This document shows, piece after piece, positions 36,701-42,950 of a stretch of DNA of 64,000 nucleotides; the first letter of the stretch is position 1; each line of letters begins with the position of its first letter. Source of the DNA: Lysobacter arvi (lineage in GTDB: Bacteria > Pseudomonadota > Gammaproteobacteria > Xanthomonadales > Xanthomonadaceae); the NCBI GenBank assembly GCA_031216755.1, contig JARUHG010000001.1, positions 62,001-126,000 on the forward strand, written 5' to 3'. The position numbers and the translations under genes were made by a program. The notes below the pieces were generated by a model, which saw only the letters and a list, made by a program, of their open reading frames with translations, was not told the origin of the DNA and searched no databases.

Positions 36701-37242
36701 GCGTGCGCCTGCCGTACCGCGTGATCGCACTGCGCCCGTATGGCTACTACGACGGCGCGGATGCCGGATCGGGTGGCGCGCTGCAGGTGAATGCGTTCGC
36801 GAAGACGGCATCGGCCAGCAGCACATCCGACGGCGGTGACGCAGGCGCGAGCAGCGCGACCAGCGCAGCAAGCACGAGCGATTCGGGCGGCGGCGCTGCC
36901 TCGTCCAGCAGTTCGTCGTCCGGCGGCGGCAGCGTCAGCGGCATGCCCGGTTGCTACACCTACTCGGCGCGCATGCCGGTCACCTGCAAGTACACCTGCG
37001 CCAATGGCCAGGAGAGCACCAATTGCGGCTCGTCGGCGAACTGGTTCTTCGTTGACCGCACCGCGTGCCCTGTCGGCACGCCGGCACCGAGCCCGGGTGG
37101 CTCCGGCGGCGCCGGTGGCGGCGGCTGGGGCGGTTCCGGCGGCCCGAGCTACGGCGGCATGCCGGGTGTTCCTCTGTGCGCCAAGGGGTCGGGCGATTGC
37201 GACAACCCGGGCGGCAACGACGGCAAGGAGGGCGGCCAGTGA
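30766..37242 (+). CDS. 2158-residue exported beta-helix / Ig-like / FN3 surface protein
   Basis: A giant exported protein. Signal peptide ends near IGAADL. Residues ~35-230 are a right-handed beta-helix (NPTLKYLQLTDNTNGLRLRE; GNWWGHSTGPRD). Then come Ig-like modules (VAITNPAEGSLIREAVDIEV; GNYVLKALAVDEAGRTAEHS), several fibronectin type III-like modules (SGLAAAVMTGGKIRLTWAAA; LGLTATALPGGKVGLQWQAV), CARDB-like stretches, and a carboxypeptidase-regulatory-like module near residue 1800 (LTTDAYGEAYFQNLPAGSYR). The last ~130 residues are Ser/Gly-rich with a Cys-rich knot (GCYTYSARMPVTCKYTC). It is probably a surface stalk or adhesin. Its TGA overlaps the ATG of the Rhs gene. Confidence 0.82.
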   Translation: MSQTEHTSMKLRRGSRRALGAACVALLACTPWAIGAADLTLGDGVVVKFGDDAQLVVRDKLSAGKGVALTSQKDDGAGGQTGSGLGTPAAGDWQGVRIEKSALPFGAMTFEDLRIRYAGGDDGAALVLRGVNPTLKYLQLTDNTNGLRLREGASPAISGSSFLRNGVGLDAERNSAPTIGTTQFSGNREQAVVNRWPSTPIQAAGNWWGHSTGPRDVSGNPAGQGDAVSAGVNYAGFLTAVPLINPTVRLAAPATYFEQRRIALELSCVNATEFRLAENNAFTGVAFQPLADGRVNVEFDVSEGDGRKTIHAQFRDPSGAVVTATLAGGVLIDTQPPQVAITNPAEGSLIREAVDIEVNASDVSGVRQVQILRDGAVLATDTTAPYAYAWNTDSVADGNYVLKALAVDEAGRTAEHSITVTVSHGAPVPDLEGPQLGDIKANGLALADGATFTGNTTLAFKASDRSAISRIEVLLDGVVVATATGSSQYTALLDLANVANGVHTLALRAFDSLANQSTQSYSITVAHAPPAAPTLTQPANNLVTRNAALVVAGNAKAGSSVQLLLNDVAAGDAVTAGSDGRFTAAVTLVAGENRLRATATDQHGTSTPSAVVRVTLDVTVPSAPSGLAAAVMTGGKIRLTWAAASDTNVVAHEIYRAGNEFAAVAEAQKLVRLGASAIAYEDAPAADGQYFYRIVAVNAAGTPSAPTNLASATIDRTAPVAERVEYTAQGAYDPASQTYGQGRVDIRVTVSEPLVGTPYFSLVPEGGLPVPADLIRRDDTHYEGTLTLASGAGSGVANVLFSARDLVGNRGVEVREGASLRIDTIGPELVQIALNPQAPIKADDSRAVTATLNFSEDLPAGKTPVVRYQLSGIGRTPVASATPERIDARTWRVGFELPADAGQVSPELLSLSHQSEDALGNTSSRVTAPNEAQVYQGELPALNVPLGLTATALPGGKVGLQWQAVEGATGYQLYRQAPGEAALVELSRSAQAQATDSTPVDGVYRYAVASVRSSNSQETLSEQSLVAQATTSRTAPGAPQNLVLSLIPQGVLATWQPPVGTAPASYRLYRAATATITSVAGLTPLKQNIKTTQVVDAVPSQDEHAYVVTAVDAAGNESAISNSVYLNFSLLPVKTLHVEQLGTALPVLSWTPNGNGATGYDVYVGEGESRFKLTPQPITATTLTDTGYTGGERRYVVEAVDANGVRMERGIVLANASLQVVGGLPLKRNVMNRLNVQVTNLSSGALSAARLVAKIGAREFRSEGFALAGNATKVVPLVVGGYPDLPNPAALTLLLENEASEGERMRIGREQQVSVVDSALVVGLDAEGFTRGATGKVRLTVENTSDVDVELLTARNSGRDASNELRLKLMDNDGNLLSTVPYRQATGAGVITLAQGQTVARIAPGQRYVSDVFQMPVPASAPDRVRLKLEVDKLRYSTGQPEEVAIPGMGSERAVDLVETPYAGEITSVDPVVSFGTGPITILGRAVDRATQAAVPNAPLKIALNQEGFERLTDVMTDAEGGFRYVFTPTLTDAGRYRVGAIHPDMTDRPEQASFTINRIQITPTPFKLTVPRNYAYRIDFRARSGTGSQASNLRVIYAPEYQPSGTLPAGIKVLLPDPINIAPKQDLSLPVSVSGDNNAAPSGRLVLAVVSDGSGATPLALLNVDYTLTEAKPALYATPNYVEAGLARGQTVIEQVVFENKGFVAMTDVVVDLLDKSGGATPTWITLASGRTLGSIGVGEKRTVDVNVAPDANVAEGIHEFALRVSGANLPAETVNVFVSVTQSGIGNVLFKASDIYTATRDKNGNLIPGLAGARVFLQNEAVVSQSYELTTDAYGEAYFQNLPAGSYRFKASAQNHQEAGGRVSVKPGLTVNQSVFLEYSLIQVEWSVREITIEDRYEITLNATFETDVPAPVVVLQPTSINLPKMAPGEVFQGELVLTNYGLIRADNVVSQPPGADEYYKFEFLAQPPTSLEAKQRVRLPYRVIALRPYGYYDGADAGSGGALQVNAFAKTASASSTSDGGDAGASSATSAASTSDSGGGAASSSSSSSGGGSVSGMPGCYTYSARMPVTCKYTCANGQESTNCGSSANWFFVDRTACPVGTPAPSPGGSGGAGGGGWGGSGGPSYGGMPGVPLCAKGSGDCDNPGGNDGKEGGQ

Positions 37243-40200
37243 TGTCGCCCGACGCGAAGAAGCAAGCGTCCGGGCGCGGGCGTAAGCAAATGATCGACAG
37301 GAAGGAAGGGATGCTCTCGAACCTTGGCCGCAAATGGCTGGCAGTGCTGGTGCTGTTCCTCGCGGTGTCGTGCGTGCAGGCGCAGACACAGTTCCCGCTC
37401 GGCAGCAACGGCTGGATGGGGCTGGGCAACCGCAATGGTGATTTCTTCATCGTGCAGGACGACCTGCAGGTGAAGGTGCCGGGCGGATACGTGCGCATCA
37501 ACCGCGACTACGACGGCAGGCAGTGGGTGTTCAACCGCCAGTGGTCCGGCCTGGGGCGCCCGTCGTACAACAAGGCGTTCTATCCTTCGATGGGGGCGTT
37601 CTTCAGCTGCACCATCGTCGACGGTGTCAGCAGCTGCGACAGCACGGCCAGTTCGGGCAGCTCCATCCAGTTCGGCAATCCCGAGAACGACGTCCAGCAG
37701 ACGCGCATCCCCAACGACCCGTTCTTCGGTCGCAACGTGGACGGCAGTCCCGCGCCCGATCCGTACCTCGACCAGTTCGTCGCGCGCATGGGCGTGGGCT
37801 TCACGCGCAGCTCGGACGGCACCTCCTGGGTCAGCAGCAAGCATCCGCGTTTCGTACTGCGCCCGCAGCAGGTGCCGGCGCTGCCGGTGAGCGCCGGTCC
37901 CGACGCGCATCCGGGCTCCGGCAGGCCAGGCAAGGGCGGCATTGCGACCGTACAGGTCAACGGCTTCCGCTGGACCGACCGCAGCGGCTCCTGGATCGAG
38001 TACGACAACCTCGGCCGCATCACCAGCTACGGCGATCGCAACGACGTGCGAGTGTGGATGCAGTACGGCGCGCACGGCCAGGTCGAACGCGTGCTGGACG
38101 ACAACGGCCGTACCGTGTTCACCCTGCTGTACTCCAACGGCAGCGCGGATTTCATCACCGAGGTGCGGGACCACACCCCGTTCGACGGCAACATTCGCCG
38201 CGTGAAGTACCAGTACGACGGCGACGGCCGCCTGCGCAACGTCGTCGACGCGCGCGGCAACACCACCTCGTTCGATTACGGGTCGCTGGATTCGCAGGCC
38301 TACGACTACAACGGAGGCTTTGGCGCGGCCGGCAGCGGCGGATCCGGTGCACCCATCGGTGCCCGCGCTTCCAGCGGATCGACGCTGCTCGTCGACACGC
38401 GTCGCAAGGTCACCAAGGTCACCGATGCCGAAGGTCGCGTGACCGAAATCGGCTACGGTGTGACGGCACGCGTGGGGCGAGTCATGGCGCCGGATGGTGG
38501 TCTCACCGAGTTCGACTACGGATACGACAAGCTCAAGAAGGAATTCAGTGTCACGGTACGGCATCCACAGACCGAAGCGGGGCGCCGAATCGAAACCAGC
38601 TACTACGATCAGGAAGGCCGCGTCGCCCGTCGCGAGGTCAACGGAAAGTTGTCAATGGCTGCACAGGGCAGTCGTTCGTCAATGACGTACACCGACGAAC
38701 AGAACAACACGACGCGCATCGACCGCAATAACTTCGACGAGGTGACGCGCCTCACCAACGCTGATGGTTCGTCGCTCAGTATCACGTACGAGGCGGCATC
38801 CCTCGATCCGCGCGAAGTAGTTGATCCGGCGGGTAGCGTGACGAAGCTGGAGTACGACGCTAAGGGGAATCTGTTGAAACTGACCGCCGCGGCCGGAATG
38901 CCTGAGGCGCAGACGACCGAGTACCAGCCCAATGCCCGTGGCGAACCGGAACTAGTGCGCAGAAAGGGTGGCGATAATCCGGATGGGTCGGCGGATCCGG
39001 ACGTGGATGTGCTCTTGCAGTACGACACGAACGGCAACATAGGGCAGCTGATTGATGGTGAGGGTAAAGTCTGGAAGTACGAGTACGATTCCCTCGGGAA
39101 CCTCACACGCACCATCGACCCGCTCGGTCATGAGTGGACCTACACCTACGATGCGCATGGGAACCGGCTCAGTGCCACCGATCCGAACGGATTGACCTCG
39201 CAGTTCGCGTACGACAAGACGGATCGCTTGCGCTCTTTGACAGATCCACGAGGCAAGGTGTACAGCGTGGATTACGATGCGACTGGGCGACCCAAGAGGA
39301 TGACGGATCCAACCGGCGATGCGGTCACGCTCGAGTACGACCAAGCCGGGCAACTTACTGCCACTAGTGATGCCATGAACCAGCGGGTTGCGCTGGCCTA
39401 CGACGGCATGGGTCGCATCTCTACCGTGACGGATGGTAACGGCAACGTGACAACGCTCGAATACACCGACGTCAGCGGTGCGGATCGCGGTGGTGAACTC
39501 GTGTCCAGGATCAACTATCCGACGCTGCAGCGTCTGTTGCGCTACAACAATAGGAAGTCGTTGACGCAAATGTCCGAAGTCGTCGATGGCGACGTGCGTT
39601 CCACATCACTCGACTACGATCTTCGTGGTCTGCTCAAGGCGCAGGTTAACCCATACGAGAAGAGCCAAGGCGTTGAGCATGATGCACTGGGTCGCCAGAC
39701 GTCAGCTACTGACGAGTTGGGGGCCACTGTGCGTCTGGCTTACGATCATCGCAACAACCTCATCAGTGTCACGGATGAGCTTGGTCAGGTTACCCGCATG
39801 GAGTACGACAGGCGTGACAGGCTGGTCCGGCAGATCACGGCAGAGAATGAAGTCACGCTGCATCGTTACGATGATGCCGGCCGTTTGCAGGAGGTGGTTC
39901 GACCCAATGGCTACCGTCTGTCCTTCAGGTTCGACAACGGAGGTCGTCTGCAGATGCGGCAATCTCATCGCCCGGACGGCAGCGTCGAGCTGACCGACAG
40001 CTTCGTCTGGGACGACGGCAGCCGCCTGACCGGATGGACCAGTGGCAGCGCGAGTCGCAATGCGACTTTCGACGATGCGGACCGACTTCTGAGCGAGACG
40101 GTTACGGTCGATGGCGTCCCGATGAGCCGCCAGTACACCTACTATGCCAACGGCCAGGTGAAAAGCTTTACAGGTCCGGACGGCTCGGCAGTGACCTACA

Positions 40201-41858
40201 GTTACGACGGCAACGGCAGCTTGGACAGAGTCGATATCCCAGGCGAAGGATCGATAAGCGTCGCTGAGCGACAGTGGGTCGAATCGACGAAAGTGGTTCT
40301 CCCTGGGGGCGCTGTGCAGGAGATCGAGCGCAATGGGCTAATGAGCCAGACGCGTTTGCGCGTGCGCGCTCCTAGTCAAAGCCTGGTGTTCGAGCAATCC
40401 AGCAGGTATGGAAAGCAGGAGGAAGTCGTCAGCCGGTCAACACAAGGGCGGCAGGTCGATTATCGATATGACGAGGCCTTGCGCTTGGTCGAGGCAGACC
40501 CGGTGAATTGGAGCGGAAAGACGGAAACCTATGCTCTCGATGCCGCCGACAATCGATTGAACGATCACGAGGTGGCGGACGATTGGGAGTATGACAAGGC
40601 TAATCGCCTCCTGAAGCGTGGCGGCGTCACCTATCAGTACGATGCCGCTGGCAACCTCATCGTCAAGGTCGACGCATCGTTGCCGGAGCCGCGGCGGACC
40701 ACTCGGTACGCGTACGACGGCTATAACCGACTGATCGAGCTTCGCGATGGTGCAAGCGCAGTTTTGGCGCGCTATTCCTACGACCCGTTCGGCTACCGTC
40801 TGAGCAAAGAAGTTACTGCCGCCGGCGCTTCGAACTCTGGAGCTGAACCGGGAGAACGCCTGTTCCTTCAAGCGGAAGAGGGGCTGCTGGCCGAGGTAAA
40901 GGCCGATGGTGCCGTGTTGCAGAGCTACGGCTGGCGGCCGAGTTCCTCATACAGCACCGGGCCACTGTTTATGCGCAATAGAGCTGGCTACTTTTACTAT
41001 CACAATGATCCGTTGGGTCAGCCACGCCAGCTGACCGACAAGAACGGGTTGGTCGTGTGGGAGGCCGCAGGCGTCAGCTCATTCGGGCGGACAACGATTG
41101 CGGGAGGGGCAACGGTAGAACAGCCATGGCGGCTTCCTGGTCAGTACTACGACAGGGAGAGCGGACTGCATTACAACCTGCATCGGTACTACGATCCAAA
41201 CGTTGGACGCTACACAACGGCCGACCCGTTAGGGTTCTCGGCGGGCGCTAACTTCTACGCCTACGTGTTCGCCATTCCCACTGCGTTGATCGATCCTCTC
41301 GGACTGCTGAGGCAGGGATTGCCTCATATTGGCCCACCAACCTTGCGGGATGGGGACGATGCGCCCCGGGTAGGTCCGCAGCGGCCGGACTCGTCGACGT
41401 TCTTCGAGAACTACCCCAGGTACAAGAAGGTGGGGCAAGAAGGATATGAATCATCTGAAGTTTGGGAGCTGGTCGGCGGGCCGCTGGCTAAGGAGGCGCA
41501 GGGGAACCCAAACTACACGAACAGCTGTGCGGCGCGAGTCAGCTATGCATTGAACAAGAGCGGCGCTCCGATTCCTCGCTCGACGCCCGGCGCGGAGAGC
41601 GGAGCCGACGGTCTGTACTACCTTATTAGAGCCAGGGACATGAACGCTCATCTGCACAGAACTCTGGGCGCGCCCGATACGGTTCTCAGAACTCGCGACG
41701 AGCTGAATGCGTTCTGGAGCCGACTGAGGCCGGGCGAAGTTGCAATCGTGGCGACGACGGGGCACGTGGCTGTTCTCAGGCATGGTTACCACGATCCATA
41801 CGTGGCCGATCCGCTGTATCTGGGCGAGACGTGGAAGCTGAACTGTGGCTGCAACTGA
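37242..41858 (+). CDS. Rhs/YD-repeat protein with Sec signal peptide and C-terminal Tae4-like amidase tip
   Basis: About 1538 residues. ATG 37242 overlaps the previous stop and follows AAGGAGGG; an ATG at 37311 has an equally good site (AGGAAGGAAGGG) and begins exactly at the signal peptide MLSNLGRKWLAVLVLFLAVS. The shell is built of YD repeats (RxxYDxxGRLxx) and ends with the Rhs core YYDPNVGRYTTADPLGF and the autoproteolysis motif IDPLGL near residue 1355. The variable tip (~180 residues) has NSCAARVSYALNKSG with Cys1429 and TTGHVAVLRHG with His1508, the Cys/His layout of T6SS amidase effector Tae4, which cuts murein peptides. A Sec signal on an Rhs toxin is unusual. The tip region is visibly lower in G+C than its neighbours. 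Confidence 0.88.
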   Translation: MSPDAKKQASGRGRKQMIDRKEGMLSNLGRKWLAVLVLFLAVSCVQAQTQFPLGSNGWMGLGNRNGDFFIVQDDLQVKVPGGYVRINRDYDGRQWVFNRQWSGLGRPSYNKAFYPSMGAFFSCTIVDGVSSCDSTASSGSSIQFGNPENDVQQTRIPNDPFFGRNVDGSPAPDPYLDQFVARMGVGFTRSSDGTSWVSSKHPRFVLRPQQVPALPVSAGPDAHPGSGRPGKGGIATVQVNGFRWTDRSGSWIEYDNLGRITSYGDRNDVRVWMQYGAHGQVERVLDDNGRTVFTLLYSNGSADFITEVRDHTPFDGNIRRVKYQYDGDGRLRNVVDARGNTTSFDYGSLDSQAYDYNGGFGAAGSGGSGAPIGARASSGSTLLVDTRRKVTKVTDAEGRVTEIGYGVTARVGRVMAPDGGLTEFDYGYDKLKKEFSVTVRHPQTEAGRRIETSYYDQEGRVARREVNGKLSMAAQGSRSSMTYTDEQNNTTRIDRNNFDEVTRLTNADGSSLSITYEAASLDPREVVDPAGSVTKLEYDAKGNLLKLTAAAGMPEAQTTEYQPNARGEPELVRRKGGDNPDGSADPDVDVLLQYDTNGNIGQLIDGEGKVWKYEYDSLGNLTRTIDPLGHEWTYTYDAHGNRLSATDPNGLTSQFAYDKTDRLRSLTDPRGKVYSVDYDATGRPKRMTDPTGDAVTLEYDQAGQLTATSDAMNQRVALAYDGMGRISTVTDGNGNVTTLEYTDVSGADRGGELVSRINYPTLQRLLRYNNRKSLTQMSEVVDGDVRSTSLDYDLRGLLKAQVNPYEKSQGVEHDALGRQTSATDELGATVRLAYDHRNNLISVTDELGQVTRMEYDRRDRLVRQITAENEVTLHRYDDAGRLQEVVRPNGYRLSFRFDNGGRLQMRQSHRPDGSVELTDSFVWDDGSRLTGWTSGSASRNATFDDADRLLSETVTVDGVPMSRQYTYYANGQVKSFTGPDGSAVTYSYDGNGSLDRVDIPGEGSISVAERQWVESTKVVLPGGAVQEIERNGLMSQTRLRVRAPSQSLVFEQSSRYGKQEEVVSRSTQGRQVDYRYDEALRLVEADPVNWSGKTETYALDAADNRLNDHEVADDWEYDKANRLLKRGGVTYQYDAAGNLIVKVDASLPEPRRTTRYAYDGYNRLIELRDGASAVLARYSYDPFGYRLSKEVTAAGASNSGAEPGERLFLQAEEGLLAEVKADGAVLQSYGWRPSSSYSTGPLFMRNRAGYFYYHNDPLGQPRQLTDKNGLVVWEAAGVSSFGRTTIAGGATVEQPWRLPGQYYDRESGLHYNLHRYYDPNVGRYTTADPLGFSAGANFYAYVFAIPTALIDPLGLLRQGLPHIGPPTLRDGDDAPRVGPQRPDSSTFFENYPRYKKVGQEGYESSEVWELVGGPLAKEAQGNPNYTNSCAARVSYALNKSGAPIPRSTPGAESGADGLYYLIRARDMNAHLHRTLGAPDTVLRTRDELNAFWSRLRPGEVAIVATTGHVAVLRHGYHDPYVADPLYLGETWKLNCGCN

Positions 41859-41859
41859 C

Positions 41860-42528
41860 ATGAAGATTGCGATTCGATACTTGCTGCTCCTGCTCTCACT
41901 CGCGATAGCGCAGAAGAGTTTCGCTGGTGGTTGTGAGCCAAGGTGCGCTCAAGATCGTTCGCTGGTGGTCTCGGCGGACGGCCTCCGGTTTTCAGGAATT
42001 GCATACAAGCAGAAGCGGCTGAATGGGCTCTTTGTCGCCGTGTTCAGTAGTAGCGCCGGGCTCCGGGTTACGGACTCCGTGGGCAAGCCTGCTCTGCAGC
42101 TGTCGTCGCGGCAGTTCGTAGCGGCCCTGGAGGCGGTGATAACCGATGTTCGCCGGCACGGTGGTCGCCTCGACCAGGTTCAGTTGGAAATGGACACCGT
42201 AAGCGATGTCTGGGACGACATCCGGAAGGCGGTAAGGGCCGAGGCGCGACGCGGTCAGGGGAAGCTGCACAGCAAGGATGCAGCAACGTCAAAGGCGTTG
42301 CTGGAGGCCATCAAGCGGTCAGAACTGGTACGGCAGACCTGCGCGATGGTCCAGCGACACGCCATGAAATGCCACCCATACAACTCCTTCACGGAGCAGA
42401 TTGCCTTCCAACAGAAGTACTCGTCTGGAGATCGCAGTCAGATCGTGAAGGCAGATGACGTCGGCATTGTCGCGGGGCTCGGGATCTCCATTCGGTTTAT
42501 CGACGCGAGCTCGCCTCCAAAAAGGTGA
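41860..42528 (+). CDS. Periplasmic candidate immunity protein for the Rhs amidase tip
   Basis: A 222-residue exported protein, no family recognised. The ATG at 41860 is one base after the Rhs stop; the signal peptide (MKIAIRYLLLLLSLAIAQKS) ends near FAGGC. The mature part is mixed helix/strand with several Cys (GCEPRCAQD; TCAMVQRHAMKCHPY). An exported protein directly behind a murein-cutting toxin tip is what an immunity protein should be, as Tai4 is for Tae4, though it is longer than known Tai4 proteins and I see no sequence match. Low G+C like the toxin tip, consistent with joint transfer. Role is inferred from position. Confidence 0.62.
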   Translation: MKIAIRYLLLLLSLAIAQKSFAGGCEPRCAQDRSLVVSADGLRFSGIAYKQKRLNGLFVAVFSSSAGLRVTDSVGKPALQLSSRQFVAALEAVITDVRRHGGRLDQVQLEMDTVSDVWDDIRKAVRAEARRGQGKLHSKDAATSKALLEAIKRSELVRQTCAMVQRHAMKCHPYNSFTEQIAFQQKYSSGDRSQIVKADDVGIVAGLGISIRFIDASSPPKR

Positions 42529-42583
42529 CGAGCAACCGGTGCGAAGGCAACGAAGTCATATCAGGGGGATAGACGCTTTGTAT

Positions 42584-42829
42584 ATGGCACGGAACAGCGC
42601 CGGTGGTCTTTACTACATCATCCTGGCCGCGGAGATGCGATCGTATCTGACAGATACGTATGGCCCTCCTCACGTTCGGCTTCGGACGGTCAAGCAGCTC
42701 GATGCATTCGAGGCGCAGCTCAGGCCGGAGCAGCTTACGATCGTGGTCGCTGACCACCACGTTGCCGTCCTTAAGGATGGATATCAGGATCCTTATGTAA
42801 AGGAACGTTTGGGTGCCGAAGAGTTCTAA
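42584..42829 (+). pseudogene. Orphan C-terminal fragment of a second Tae4-like Rhs tip
   Basis: 81 codons from ATG 42584. The sequence aligns by eye with the last ~75 residues of the intact tip: GGLYYIILAAEMRSYL against DGLYYLIRARDMNAHL, then L-R-T, an L-x-A-F, a L-R-P, and HHVAVLKDGYQDPYV against GHVAVLRHGYHDPYV. The His half is kept, but the half with the catalytic Cys and the Rhs core are missing, and no further immunity gene follows. The open frame can be extended upstream to 42455 inside the candidate immunity gene, but that part has no family character. It is most simply a displaced, decaying toxin tip. Confidence 0.75.
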
Positions 42830-42854
42830 GTGATACTTATCGACGCACGGAGTT

Positions 42855-42886
42855 GCGACGCTTAGCGTCGCGCGCGCTCCGCGCGC
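42855..42886. other. Two adjacent stem-loops after the orphan toxin tip
   Basis: GCGACGC-TTA-GCGTCGC at 42855-42871 directly followed by GCGCGC-TCC-GCGCGC at 42872-42886. Neither is followed by a T-run. They mark the end of the lower-G+C toxin segment and might slow transcription, stabilise mRNA or be a recombination scar. Confidence 0.5.
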
Positions 42887-42950
42887 CAGCTAAATGTGAC
42901 AAGACCCGGCAGGCGTCACGAAGGAAGTAGTTTTCAGGGGAAGGGAACTC

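Noticed and set aside
33927-36839. A 970-codon plus-strand frame overlapping the giant gene in another phase
   Set aside because: Arg/Gly/Ala-rich translation, no motifs, entirely inside a gene with recognisable domains.
31243-37389. A 2048-codon open frame on the minus strand opposite the 2158-residue gene
   Set aside because: Its translation is Arg/His/Ala/Asp-rich without domains or signal peptide, and it mirrors the repetitive high-G+C plus-strand gene. The plus frame has a signal peptide, Ig/FN3 motifs and a ribosome site.
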